A DNA stretch of 64,000 nt. Origin: Corydoras sp. C115 (lineage: Eukaryota > Chordata > Actinopteri > Siluriformes > Callichthyidae). The DNA lies in NCBI GenBank assembly GCA_019802505.1, contig JAFMOC010000007.1:6662001-6726000 (forward strand), read 5' to 3'. Below the pieces are notes generated by a model. That model saw nothing but the letters and a program-made list of their open reading frames with translations, did not search any database and was not told where the DNA came from. This document shows, piece after piece, positions 10,718 through 21,855 of the stretch. Position 1 is the first letter of the stretch; each line of letters begins with the position of its first letter. The translations under genes and the position numbers were made by a program.

Positions 10718-11165
10718 GAATGGAAAAGCCTTTTGTAAAAAATAAATAAATACACCTGACAAATTAAATCTAGTAGAATCACTTCTAGCAGCAATAACTT
10801 TTTTTTTTATTATTATTTTGTGCATGATATGATCAGTCTCTCACTTTTGTTTTGAAGAAATATTGGCTCCCTTATCTTTACCACATTGGTTTATTTAAGT
10901 GAGGTTTCATTTATTTGTTCCACAGTAGGGCCACACCATTGACTTGAGGTCTTGACTTTGACAGGACCATTGGAAAACCTTCATTCTTTTTTAGGCATAC
11001 TAAACTGATGTGATTTTGTTCATTGTCCTGGTTTATGACCTGGTTTTGGCCAAACTTTAGCTGTTGAAAAGATGGTCTCATATTGGACACTGGACTACTC
11101 TGATTTACTTATAATTGCCATCAAGTGTGAGGATATTAAATATATTCTTACAGTCATATGCAAAA
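10718..11165. other. Unique DNA between transposons
   Basis: No gene or known repeat is recognised. At 11151-11168 there is a stray copy of the Tc1 terminal word CAGTCATATGCAAAAGTT, lying just outside the palindrome arm described next. Confidence 0.5.
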
Positions 11166-11214
11166 GTTACTGCCCATTATTCTAGAAAGTGTTACAAGGC
11201 CATTTTCATATATA

Positions 11215-12825
11215 CAGTCATATGCAAAAGTTTAATCTTAATCATTTTTAGTTCTAAGTATTTGGGTGTTTGCAATTCATTGCCATTTCAGTTTGATATA
11301 TTTAATAACTGATGGACACAGTAATATTTCAGGATTGAAATGAGGTTTATTGTACTAACAGAAAATGTGCATTAAACCAAAATTTGACAGGTGCAAAAGT
11401 ATGGGTACCCTTATCATTTTAGTGATTTGAATACTCCTAACTACTTTTTACTGACTTACTGAAGCACAAAATTGGTTTGGTAACCTCATTGAGCTTTGAA
11501 CTCCATAGCCAGGTGTATCCAATCATGAGTAAAGGTATTTATAAGGTGGCAAATTGCAAGTTGTTCTCCGATTTCAATCTCTTCTGAATAGAGGCATCAT
11601 GGGCTCCTCAAAACAACTGTCAAATGATCTGAAAACAAAGATTGTTCAACATAGTTGTTCAGGGGAAGGATACAAAAAGTTGTTTCAGAGAATTAACCTG
11701 TCAGTTTCCACTGTGAGGAACATAGTAAGGAAATAGAAGACCACAGGGACAGTTCCTGTTAAGCCCAGAAGTGGCAGGCCAAGGAAAATATCAGAAAGGC
11801 AGAGGAGAAGAATGGTGAGAACAGTCAAGGACAATCCACAGACCACCTCCAAAGAGCTGCAGCATCATCTTGCTGCAGATGGTGTCACTGTGCATCGGTC
11901 AACAATACAGAGCACTTTGCACAAGGAGAAGCTGTATGGGAGAGTGATGCGAAAGAAGCCATTTCTGCAAGCACACCACAAACAGTGGCCTGAGGTTTGC
12001 AAGCCAGCTTCATTTTGGAAGAAGGTCCTGTGGACTGATGAAACAAAGATTGAGTTGTTTGGTCATACAAAAAGGCGTTATGCATGGTGTCAAAAAAAAC
12101 AGCATTCCAAGAACACTTGCCACCTTCTCTAAAATTTGGTGGAGGTTCCATAATGCTTTGGGGCTGTGTGGCCAATCCCGGCACCGGGAATCTTGTTAAA
12201 GTTGAGGGTCGCATGGATTCCACTCAGTATCAGCAGATTCTTGAGAATAATGTTCTAGAATCAGTGACGAAGTTGAAGTTACGCCGGCGATGGATATTTC
12301 AGCAAGACAATGATCCAAAACACCGCTCCAAATCTACTCAGGCATTCATGCAGAGGAACAATTACAATGTTCTGGAATGGCCATCCCAGTCCCCAGACCT
12401 GAATATCATTGAACATCTGTGGGATGATTTGAAGCGGGCTGTCCATGCTCGGCGACCATCAAACTTAACTGAACTGGAATTGTTTTGTAAAGAGGAATGG
12501 TCAAAAATACCTTCATCCAGGATCCAGGAACTGAATAAAAGCTACAGGAAGCGACTAGAAGCTGTTATTTTTACAAAAGGAGGATCTACTAAATATTAAT
12601 ATCACTTTTCTGTTGAGGTGCCCATACTTTTGCACCTATCAAATTTTGGTTTAATGCATATTGCACATTTTCTGTTAGTACAATAAACCTCATTTCAATC
12701 CTGAAATATTACTGTGTCCATCAGTTATTATATATCAAACTGAAATGGCTGTTGCAAACACCCAAATATTTTGAACTAAAAATGATTAAAATTGATAGGG
12801 GTGCCCAAACTTTTGCATATGACTG
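11215..12825 (+). mobile_element. Tc1-like element with long IR/DR ends
   Basis: The element is 1611 bp and flanked by TA (11213-11214 and 12826-12827). Both ends read CAGTCATATGCAAAAGTTT. The inverted repeats are long (about 11215-11412 and 12617-12825, with small indels). An internal echo of the terminal motif (GTGCAAAAGTATGGG near 11391-11405, and its complement near 12620-12635) gives the IR/DR layout of many fish Tc1 elements. It encodes one transposase, which is broken, so this copy is not autonomous. The ends are well preserved and could still be acted on in trans. Confidence 0.92.
11599..12599 (+). pseudogene. Tc1 transposase (DD34E), inactivated
   Basis: The enzyme would cut and paste the element at TA sites. 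The ATG at 11599 opens MGSSKQLSNDLKTKIVQ, the first helix-turn-helix of a paired-like DNA-binding domain. A GRPRK AT-hook-like motif lies near 11777-11791, before the second HTH (about 11810-11925). The catalytic triad is visible: Asp in WTDETK (codon 12037), Asp in QQDNDPKH (12306) and Glu in NIIEHLW (12411). The last two are 34 residues apart, as in DD34E Tc1 enzymes. It ends RKRLEAVIFTKGGSTKY at 12599. Inactivation: a TAG codon at 11734-11736 in frame, then a frameshift at an A8 run near 12091-12098 between the first two catalytic residues. The few broken sites suggest a moderately young copy. Confidence 0.93.
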
Positions 12826-12904
12826 TATATATGAAAATGGCCTTGTAACACTTTCTAGAATAATGGGCAGTAACAATTGCTTCTCTAAAATCATTGTTGT
12901 CTGC

Positions 12905-12970
12905 TGTGTCCCCAGTGATAGATTGGCGCCTTGTACTTAGTGTATCTGCCCAGTGCCCGAAACATTATTA
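12905..12970 (+). mobile_element. V-SINE fragment
   Basis: The words CCCAGTGATAGATTGGCGCC and TGTATCTGCCCAGTGCCCGA match the 3' part of the V-SINE copies found later in the window. Both ends are truncated. It lies about 30 bp beyond the palindrome. Confidence 0.65.
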
Positions 12971-12974
12971 ACAT

Positions 12975-13255
12975 GAAGTCACCATGTGGCAGAAGTGAGC
13001 ATGATAAATCAATAAAGGCAGCCTGAAGTAAATAAAGAGAAGAAGAGTTTATTCATAAACAAACACATGAACATGAGGCAAGAACGAATGAATCAGGAAG
13101 TTGGAAGAAAACATGTTACAAAAAAACAATATTGATGCACATTAACATAATGTGCCAATTAAACCAGTGAGGAAAAACCAAGCAAAAACACAATGAAACC
13201 TAGAGGACAAACGGAAACAGGAAAAAACAGGAACTGCAGTATATTATTGTAGTGC
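12975..13255 (-). mobile_element. Possible LTR-like relic
   Basis: Read on the minus strand, the block has the look of an LTR: a pyrimidine-rich 5' part, ATGAATAAACTCTTCTTCTC, and a T-rich tail. This is the same style as the three blocks at 6-7.5 kb. Clear TG/CA ends and a target duplication are not seen, so this is tentative. Confidence 0.3.
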
Positions 13256-13367
13256 CCCTGAAAAAATATTTGGTATAATATGTTATAAAATCTGTGTTTA
13301 TAAATGTACAACTAATTAAACTATATTTGCCAAAATTATAAATGACTTATAGATGTGACTACCTATG

Positions 13368-13371
<4 letters not shown>

Positions 13372-13452
<81 letters not shown>
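13372..13452. repeat. (TA)n microsatellite
   Basis: About 40 dinucleotide units without interruption. Confidence 0.97.
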
Positions 13453-13456
<4 letters not shown>

Positions 13457-14560
13457 ATGGGTTGCATCATAAATCATGAACTGTGTTTAAATTGTTATGA
13501 ATAGTTTCAAACACTTATCATTTTAATTTAAGTTAGGATGAACTCTGTGGTTTATTTTCATAAGCAGGAAAACACCGCAGTCAATTAAAAAAAAAATTAT
13601 ATTAAGGTTTTTGTCATTTCTGACTCATTGCTACCAATACACTTGCAGCAACCTCATTCGAGGTCTGCCGTTGTAACATCATCATTAAAATAATTGTTTC
13701 CTTTTCAACTGTTTTCATCTGGCTGTTTCCATCACATTTCCTAAAAACAAGTGTACTGTTAAACATAAATGCTTGGTTAAACCCCAGTGCCTAAATTATG
13801 CACTCACTTAGAACTGATAATGCTAATCACAATAATTAACTAAAGATGGATCTTAAATAATTACAGGCAGAGATGGGACTGCTCATCTTCAGATTGATAA
13901 ATTCAGCTTTCATTTAAAGACATGATCAAGGTGTATTGTGTTTCATTGCCAGCACACATTGAATGCTTTACCACATATATTCACAGAGGTTAAGTTTGAT
14001 AGCTTTGAGGGCACTTCAAAAAGTAAAATAAAGTATAGAAAGAAAACTTGTTAGGCTGTTTCTATTTTATGTCATACACTTTTTGCAGTGTTTTACATTA
14101 TATTGTTACATTATTCAGTATACTCATTGACCCAGTTGTCAGCAAAGTAAATACATTAAAGGTGACCACAAAATGACTGATAAGTACTGGGACAGTGGTA
14201 TGGCATAGCTGTGGAATTTATAACCACACTTTAGTGATTGCAATGAACAGAGAGAAGAAAAAAGAAAGCAAAATTATATGAAGCCTAATTAGCATAGGTA
14301 AAAATATAATTTTCAGTGGTACAAATGTATTAGCCATTATTATATTATGCCAAAGATATATAGATGTGTTTTCAGTTTTTAATACATCTGCTACACGTAA
14401 TCTAAAAATATACACTTTGCTTGAAAAGTTTTATATTCATGTGAACTTTATAGACAGGTTAAAATATAAAAAAATATCTGGCATTAATGGATACATTCTA
14501 TTTGTTTCATGTAATTTCTATTGCTCTCTTTTAAAACCTCAATGCTTTCATCTTCCTGTT
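13453..14560. other. Unique AT-rich DNA
   Basis: No repeat family or coding signal recognised. Confidence 0.5.
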
Positions 14561-14569
14561 GTTCTGCAT

Positions 14570-14940
14570 CCTCCCAGACTCTTATCACGACAATAAAAAC
14601 CTGACTATAGCTAAGGGTGCTGGTCAGGATTTTATGGAGTTTACTGTAATGCGCTGCGGGTTAAATTATTCTGAGCCAAGTATAATTATTTCCTCCTATC
14701 AATAGAGCCAGCCTACGCAACATCCTTGTTTATCTAATAAGAGAAATATTAAATTGTGTGGAGCCTGAGCAAATTGACTTTATTGGCAAGGTCTTGACAA
14801 GAAGCAGACACAGAGCTTCATGCATCAGTAGGGAGATAACTGCATTACACATGCATATTGTTTCCTTTAGCAAGATGTGGAGAGTGGGCTGTTCCCCATA
14901 AAGTATAACAGATGAGACAGCAGGTATAAACTTTAAATGC
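14570..14940. promoter_or_regulatory. Candidate conserved non-coding block A
   Basis: This is a non-repetitive stretch of balanced composition among AT-rich DNA. It has homeodomain-type ATTA/TAAT words and no open frame of note. The appearance is that of vertebrate conserved non-coding elements in developmental gene deserts. No homology search could be run, so this is a hypothesis. Confidence 0.25.
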
Positions 14941-15560
14941 AGCCTTATTGCCTGATTTCTAACTAGCTTCCCAAGTTAAAGGGATGATTTTAATTATTAA
15001 ATAACACCATTTGCAAATGTATTGTATTATGTGTATTATGACAAAAAAAGTAAACAAATGTAATGACGAATAAAGCAACACATAAAATACAATTAGGAAT
15101 AAAGCCAAACTATTTAATTGTACTAAAACAGGTGACATGCCACTTTGTGTAAAACTAAAAATTATTTGTTCATTCTATCAAGAGGCAAATTATTTTTTGT
15201 AAGTAAACATTAGTGAAACAAGACGAGCAGCTCCTGGAGGATCTGTGAAAGGTTTTGGGTGTAGTTGCTAGTATGAATGTCTGTGCTGACTTTTGATTGA
15301 CGCTGAAAAATAAAATAAAAAAGTAACAGAAAACACAAACACTAAACTATATATACAGGGGATAAGAAAAAAAGCAACTTTTAATTTTGCCAACTATTCA
15401 AAATCCATTTCCTTATTAGTTCTTAAATGAATCCTTTTATAGGCTCTCACTGGTCTTCCCAACTTAGTGTGTCTTCCATTGCTCCTTTTTTTTCAGAGGC
15501 ATGTTTAGTGAAATCCAAAAACAGATATCAGTATAAATCCACTGTCAGTGGCAAATAAGA
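14941..15560. other. Unique AT-rich DNA
   Basis: Nothing recognised. Confidence 0.5.
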
Positions 15561-15574
15561 AAAGATAAAAAAAT

Positions 15575-15780
15575 AAGGTGTTGCAATGGCATAGTCCAGA
15601 CCTCAACCCAATTAAAATGCTGTGGCAGTACCATGCAGTAACCAATACATAAATGAATGCCACAAACCGCAGTATAAAAAGAAACAACATTTTAAAACAG
15701 ATTGTACCAAAGTCATGTAAGATACTAAATAGATTTGAAATATATTCCTGCTAAATGTGGTTATCAATAGTATAGGTTAT
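15575..15780 (+). pseudogene. Tc1 transposase scrap (catalytic Glu region)
   Basis: The plus strand at about 15589-15632 reads W-HSPDLNPIKMLWQ, the signature around the third catalytic residue of Tc1 enzymes. The Glu position is Lys. The rest is too decayed to follow and no TIRs are seen. Confidence 0.55.
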
Positions 15781-15789
15781 ATTTAGGTT

Positions 15790-18129
15790 AGGTCTTTAGT
15801 TACTTACACAGAACCATTTGTTTTTTTATGATCTAGGTCTCACTCTTTGTTTTAGACATTTATTTTGACACCTTCTGTTAATTCCCTTACTGTGTCATAT
15901 TTCACAGTGTCATGAGGTTATGTTCAGTTGGTTTCCATTTCATTTACTCATCTCTGTCCTGATTGTTTGCATTTTTTAAGCCGTGTGTTTTTCTTTCTTA
16001 TTCTAATGGTCGTTTGTGTAACCCTTGTATTTTTCATTGCATACTATGACAGATTTGTCCTTCTTGTTCATCTGAGGTTGTATTAACCTAATATTTTGAC
16101 CTTCTAAAACATTTTTTATTATGGCTGGATAAAATCATAATGCCAGAGTGTTTACATTCTTTACAAATTTTCCTCTGCTTGTTTCTTGTATGGCATGGAC
16201 AACATATCTTCTATATATTCTTAAGCATATTTAAAACATTTAAAACAAGCATTTTGTCATTTTCATTTCAAGCATGTATGTCAGTGTCAGAAAGGAACTA
16301 GAATGGCTACTTAAATCTGCATATATACTGCCATTTACTTTTCATTTATTTGCAGCATTTGCTTTGTGTTTGATTAAAGCATGGCTTTACACACACACAT
16401 GGATTTATATTGATGCAAAAAAATATAAGATATGTAAATAAAAAAATCTGCACTGATTCTGAGTACATGAAGTGATATGAAAGCACATGAGAGCTATGAT
16501 TTATAACTGCAATTAATTTTTATGTTTTTCTTAATGCTCCCTTTATTGTTTGAACCAGCCTTTGTAGCATCAAATCTTAAAGGCCTTCATAAAAGAAAAT
16601 GATACAATAAGATGACCAGAAGGTTTTCTGAAACTAATTCATGGAGAAAGGGGTGTGCTAACAGGCAGTCAGAGGAAGACAGAAAAATAGCATGTGAGAC
16701 AAGGGGGCACAAGGGATGTTCTGGATGAAGGGTGAGAAATACTGTCAGAGAGAAATGAGAATTAGGTAGATATATATTTGGCATGTGAATGTCTCTAAAG
16801 ATGTTTCTTAATTTTTGTAGGAGAAACACATACTTGCACATGCAAATATGTTTAAAATTTACCTTTTAGCTGCAAGCCCCACAGCAGCCTAATTAAGAGT
16901 ACAATTACACTAAGGTGCTCAGTGGCTTACTCTCAATTATTTGTGCAAAGTTAGGTTCCCAAAAGAGATTAAGACTTGGCTAAGTATTAATAAATAAAAC
17001 ACCCAAATATAAACAAACGCTCAGTGGCGGCCCATGCATTTTACACCTAGGCTAAATTAATCTACCTGTCAGCAACTATTTTATGGCTATAAAAACATTT
17101 TATTGTGCAGAAATGATATAGAAAGAGTCATTGTATCGCAGCTAGATTACTCGTTGTAATGATATTGCAGCGGCACTGGGGAGAAAGCAAAGCTGTTGGC
17201 AATGGACATTGATTAGGGATACGCGGTTTAGCCTGATGAACGTATGTGTCCTTTATAACCCGCAGAAATCGACCACAAGCTGCAGGAATATGAGGGGCAG
17301 ATACCATCAGTATGTGTGTTTAAATGAATTCTCGAGCCTGTGAAATCCTCTCTCTGGTCCTCATTCATACCCACCCTGTTGTATACTTGTGTACACCAAA
17401 TATCCTAATTAAACCCTGATTATTTGTACACAAAATCCATCCAGACAGACTTTTGGGTTTTGTTGTGTTTCCACAAAATATTGCTTTAACTATATGACTC
17501 TATGCCTTTACTCCAAATGGAAACCAAGAAAATGGAAGAAAATTAAAACAAGAGTGAGAACAAAGAAAAAATAGAAAATTAAACTGCTGCTCAATCTCTC
17601 CATCATTCAGGCATAACACTTGTTTAGTCAGTATACTCTTGTTCTGTGAATATCCTAGCTATGATTCAAAATAACAAAGACGAATAACAAAGCAAAAGTA
17701 ACTCTGGCCTGCATTACCTGCCTGGAGCAGAACAGAAACAGCACCCAGGCAAAAAACAGGTTATGAGAGATTGGGGGTAAAAAGCAGAGAATAAGAGAAA
17801 AGTTTCTCTGTCTGCACTATACCCCTTAAGTATAAATCTAATGCTATTATAGATGCCAATGCAAATTGTATGTTTCACCTAATAAGAAGTGCAGGTTCAA
17901 AAGTTATAATTCTTTGTCAGAATATTTGCAATGCACCACGTAATATCTAAAACATTGGCTTCAACATCTGGTCACAATACCATACAGTAATATATGTATG
18001 TACTTTAAATACTGTACTTTGAAAATATATATTTTATACTTTGTATAAAAATATATTATATTTTATACTTTGATTAGATGATTGCAAATATGTTTAACAT
18101 AACATTAACACAAATAGTTACCAAACCAC
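15790..18129. other. Mostly unique DNA
   Basis: No genes are recognised. The words GCTCAGTGGCGGCCCATGCA at about 17020-17040 resemble the end of an old hAT-type DNA transposon, but no partner end is visible. ORFs at 15505-15690 and 16587-16841 (both minus) are motif-free. Confidence 0.4.
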
Positions 18130-18134
18130 TAGTG

Positions 18135-18457
18135 TGTAAGAAATAGGCTGTCTGTCTCTCTCTCTCCAGCGCGCTCTCTCAGCCCCGCCTTCTAGTTCCG
18201 CCTTCGCTTCCTCACCAGGTGTGGCTGATTACTCTGATGGGTCGGTTACCTCTATTTAAACCCTGCTTTCAGGCTGGATGGCGCGAAGTATTGTCCCTGG
18301 TTTCTACTACACATACCGAGCGTTTTTGCTGTTACTCTGATCTGTCTCTGTCCGCTTCTGTTTGTGCTGTTTACCGTCTGGGTGAGTGCACGTCTGTTTA
18401 AGCTTAGCGTTAGCTTCTGTGTACTCACTTCCTTTTTTAGCATAGCGTGTGTTTGTG
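18135..18457 (+). mobile_element. Truncated 5' LTR of the chromovirus
   Basis: It aligns with the first 307 bp of the 3' LTR with five substitutions and one 16-bp indel, by eye. The match stops after GTGTGTTTGTG and gag sequence follows at once, so about 790 bp of LTR plus the leader are missing. TATTTAAA near 18254 is the likely promoter box. Confidence 0.9.
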
Positions 18458-18960
18458 CAGACGTTCCGTAGCTGAATATTCCTTGAAGTTCCGGACTCTG
18501 GCGGCCTCCAGTGGATGGAAGGACTCTGGCGGCCTCCGGCTCTCATCTCTCAATTCAAGGCTGGTTTATCTCCCTCTCTTCAGAAAGAATTGGTTTATCG
18601 TTCTCTGAACATGAGTCTGTCACAGATAATCCAGCTCGCCATCCAACTGGACCAGCACGTCACCATGTCTACCCCTCCTCTGGGTACTGACGTGCCACGA
18701 CCCGCGGGTCACCCCGCGCCGCCCAAACCCATGGAGATGGGTGGGACCCAGGTTCCGGTACGCCCCCGTCAGGAACGATTACGCTGCCGTCTTTGCCTCT
18801 ATTGTGGATCTACAGGACATCGTCTCTCGGACTGCCCAAAGAGAGCCACTCAGCAGGCAGAGAAGCAGGCAGAGGTAGGAGGAGGAGAGAAGAGGACCCG
18901 GACGCTGCCCCCGACGCCCAGTACCCGCAAGATGAGCGCGATCCGACCTAAAATTAAAAG
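18458..18960 (+). pseudogene. Chromovirus gag, 5'-truncated
   Basis: Gag forms the retrotransposon particle and packages its RNA. The remnant opens with a capsid C-terminal segment (RSVAEYSLKFRTLAA) and continues as the open frame from 18515. The nucleocapsid knuckle CLYCGSTGHRLSDC (C-X2-C-X4-H-X4-C) is at 18794-18835, residues 94-107 of that frame. A basic, Gln/Glu-rich linker follows. A 28-bp unit is partly duplicated at 18493-18537 (GGACTCTGGCGGCCTCC occurs twice), which shifts the reading frame. The N-terminal part of gag is lost in the LTR-to-gag deletion. Confidence 0.85.
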
Positions 18961-19365
18961 CAACTCACGGATCCATACCCAGTTGTCTCACCTGTCACGC
19001 ACTATTTCAGTGACGGCCCTCATCGACTCGGGCTCCGAGGGCGATTTCATAGAGTAACAACTGGTCCGAGATCTTCAGATCCCCTCCATTCCTCTCAAGG
19101 TCCCACTCAAGATCTCGGGGGTCAATGGATCCACGGTGGGAAACATTACCCACAAGACGGTGCCGGTATCGCTGGGCGTCAGGGCACTACACAAGGAGAG
19201 GAGATCCCTCTTCATGATGCCAGCGCCTCTGTCACCCATCATCCTGGGTCAACCTTGGCTGCGGGAGCACAATCCCACGATGACATGGGAGCCACTAAAC
19301 ATTGTTGCTTGGTCACCCCAGTGCTTAAGCCGGTGTCTGAGCCCCGTAGTGAGAGATGCGCGTAG
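18961..19365 (+). pseudogene. Chromovirus protease region
   Basis: The aspartic protease would cleave the polyprotein. The catalytic motif ALIDSGSEGDFI is at about 19016-19054. A TAA follows directly at 19055-19057. After the stop the same frame continues as a protease body, including a hydrophobic PIILGQPWLREHNP segment (about 19237-19280), the usual C-terminal fold. Confidence 0.85.
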
Positions 19366-19800
19366 CCACCACCGACCATCTGCCAATCACCCTCCCTGAG
19401 AACGTACCTCCAGAGTACCTAGACCTGGCCAAGGTATTCAGCAAGGGACATGCATGTCGCCTTCCACCGCATCGGGAATACGATTGCGCCATTGAGCTGC
19501 TACCAGACGCCAAGGTACCGCGAACCACACCTTACCCCTTTTCGGTGAAGGAAACGAACATCATGGAGGAGTACATCAGCGAAGCCTTGGCACAGGGATT
19601 CATCCGGCCATCCAAATCCCCGGCTAGCTCAAGCTTCTTCTTCGTGCCTAAGAAGGACGATACTCTCCGCCTGTGCATTGACTACAGGGAACTCAACCGA
19701 GTATCTAAGAAATATACATACCCCATTCCACTCGTCCCCTCGGCCCTAGAACAACTACGCGCCGCCAAGATCTTCACTAAGCTCGACTTGGGGTTGGAGG
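19366..19800 (+). pseudogene. Chromovirus reverse transcriptase, N-terminal part only
   Basis: RT copies the element's RNA into DNA. Present are the fingers region, SSSFFFVPKKDDTLRLCIDY (about 19630-19689), YRELN, and motif A in FTKLDL (about 19774-19791). Directly after motif A the sequence jumps to the RNase H domain. The palm motif C with its paired aspartates and the thumb/connection are therefore missing, about 1 kb going by the usual family length. The junction also shifts the frame. Confidence 0.9.
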
Positions 19801-20893
19801 CGTGCTATCTCAGCGGCAAGGGACGCCTCCCAGGCTGCACCCCGTCGCGTACTTCTCAAGAAAACTCTCCCCCGCGGAACAAAATTATCACGTGGGGGAT
19901 AGAGAACTACTGGCCATCAAACTGGCGTTCGAGGAGTGGAGACACTGGCTCATGGGCGCCAGCTTCCCAGTCCAGGTGATCACTGACCACCGTAATCTCG
20001 AGTACCTGAAGTGCGTCCGTAGACTCAATGCTCGACAGGCCCGGTCGTCACTGTTTTTCAACCGGTTTGATTTCACGGTGACGTACCGTCCGGGCAAGGA
20101 CAACGCAAAGGCAGACATCTTGTCTAGAAGGTACGAAGACCAGGAGAAAGCAACGCTACCAGTAAAGACCATATTACCTACTCGAGCTTTCGTTCAGACC
20201 ATCTCCTGGCAACTGGACGAACAAATCCGGGCCGCAAACAGGGATAACCCGGAGGCCCGCCTGAGAGAGACACCTCCGGACAAACTGTTCGTCCCGCACC
20301 GCTTTCGCCAAGAGCTCATCGCATGGGTACACACAAACCTCAGCTCTGGACACCCAGGTGGCAACCGCACCTTTGAGAGACTCCGGGAGAAATACTGGTG
20401 GCCGACCATGAGGACCGACGTAGCTCGAAATGTCTCGTCATGCCCTACCTGCGCCGCCACTAAAACCCCCCGCCAGCTTCCAGCAGGGAAATTGAACCCA
20501 CTCCCTGTTCCCCAACACCCCTGGAGTCACATCGCACTTGACTTCGTCACGGACCTCCCAGTGTCGGAAGGAAACACCACCATCCTTACCGTGGTCGACC
20601 GCTTCTCCAAGGGGGTAAAATTCATCGCCTTGCCCGCTCTGCCCTCAGCATTCCAGACGGCTGAGGCCTTGTTCTCAGAGGTGTTTCGTCACTTCGGCCT
20701 CCCGGAGGATATCGTGTCGGACCGAGGTCCCCAGTTCACCTCTGCCATTTGGGAGGCCTTCATCAAGAAGCTGGACGCCTCGATAAGCCTCACATCGGGT
20801 TACCACCCAGAAAGCAACGGGCAGTGCAAACGGGCGAACCAGGAGTTGGCTAAATTCCTCAGAACGTACTGTCAGAGCCACCAGAACGACTGA
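19795..20893 (+). pseudogene. Chromovirus RNase H and integrase
   Basis: RNase H starts just after its first catalytic Asp. YFSRKLSPAEQNYHVGDREL and VITDHRNLEYL carry the other acidic positions (about 19848-20010). Integrase follows: a zinc-binding HHCC region with HPGGNRTFERLREKYWWP and CPTC (20320-20450), the first catalytic Asp in IALDFVTDLP (about 20531-20560) and the second in SDRGPQF (about 20717-20740). At the third acidic position, in SNGQCKRANQE (about 20812-20845), the residue is Lys. A TGA at 20891-20893 ends the frame. Confidence 0.92.
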
Positions 20894-21855
20894 GCAATCT
20901 TCCTCCCCTGGGTGGAGATTGCCCAAAACTCGCTCAGGAGCTCCAGCACGGGAATCACCCCATTCCAATGCTCCTTCCAATGCAGAAGTCTGGGAAACGG
21001 TTCACCAAAGGATCTCTGAGAGCAACGCACGAACCAAACGGTTTGCAGACCGCAGGAGGAGTGAGGGTCCTCCCTACCAGGTGGGAGACCAAGTTTGGCT
21101 TTCCACCAGAGACCTTCGGGTACCCGGCAGCAAGAAGCTGGGTGTCAAGTACATTGGACCGTACCCCATAGTCAAGAAAGTGAACGATGTGACAGTGACT
21201 TTAGGACTGCCCCCCCGACTGAGAATTTCCCCATCCTTCCATATCTCCCTCCTCAAGCCCTTCAAACCCGGTCCCCTTGACAATGAACCGCATCAGCGGA
21301 TCTCTCAAGAACTGCCCCACGACCGTCCCACGTACAATGTCAACCAAATTCTTGACTCCCGCCGGACTGACTCAGGACTGGAATACTTGGTCGACTGGGA
21401 GGGGTACGGTCCCGAAGAACGTTCTTGGGCTAGACGAACTGACATAACTCCCAGAGGGAGACCCCCTCGCACACTCTCCCGCAGAGGTAGGCTTCCGGGC
21501 TCCCTCCCCAACAGACCGAGGGGTCGCCCACGCCTTTCACCTCGCCCGGATGCAGCGCCCTTCAGCCGTAGTCAACCTCTCCCTATCTCAGCGCGCCCCA
21601 GCTCCAGCCTATCTCCCGGTCCGATTAGTCAGGACCCGTCTGTTCCGGTCCCTCAGCCCCGTAGGCCAAGGGGTCGTCCCCGAACCAGACCCCATCCTGA
21701 CTCCCGCCTGTCATCTGCCTCCCCTTCTGTTATGGGCAGAGCCACCCGTAGCACCAGTTCTCTTCCCAGCTCTCCCCGAGTTGGTCCCGGTAGGCCGTCT
21801 CCCGTTGCCCCCAGTGGGGCCCCTTTGACGACCTCTTCGGGGGGGGGGGGGGCTA
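20894..21855 (+). pseudogene. Integrase C-terminus with chromodomain and RGRP tail
   Basis: After the TGA the sequence continues in other frames, with a small deletion near 20970. It then runs open to the end of the element. A GPY/F module is visible (VKYIGPYPIVKK, about 21147-21180). The chromodomain lies at about 21330-21430 (TYNVNQILDSRR, then YLVDWEGYGPEERSW), which directs integration to marked chromatin in related elements. The tail is Pro/Arg/Ser-rich with AT-hook-like cores RPRGRPR at 21513-21533 and 21663-21683. The frame runs into the poly-G tract and stops inside the 3' LTR. Confidence 0.9.
21841..21852 (+). other. Polypurine tract (poly-G) before 3' LTR
   Basis: A run of 12 or more G immediately precedes the LTR start at 21856. 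It is the likely plus-strand primer site of reverse transcription. Confidence 0.7.

Larger units (their letters stand above)
11166..12873. repeat. Long palindrome split by a Tc1 insertion
   Basis: The left arm is 11166-11212 and the right arm 12828-12873. The left arm starts GTTACTGCCCATTATTCTAG and the right arm ends in its reverse complement. The arms appear perfectly complementary over about 46-47 bp. If the Tc1 element and one TA are removed, the remainder is a single palindrome of roughly 96 bp centred on TA. The Tc1 therefore sits exactly at the dyad. Confidence 0.85.

Noticed and set aside
11885..12223. Minus-strand 112-codon ORF over the Tc1 element
   Set aside because: It is the antisense shadow of the transposase, whose DDE residues lie on the plus strand.
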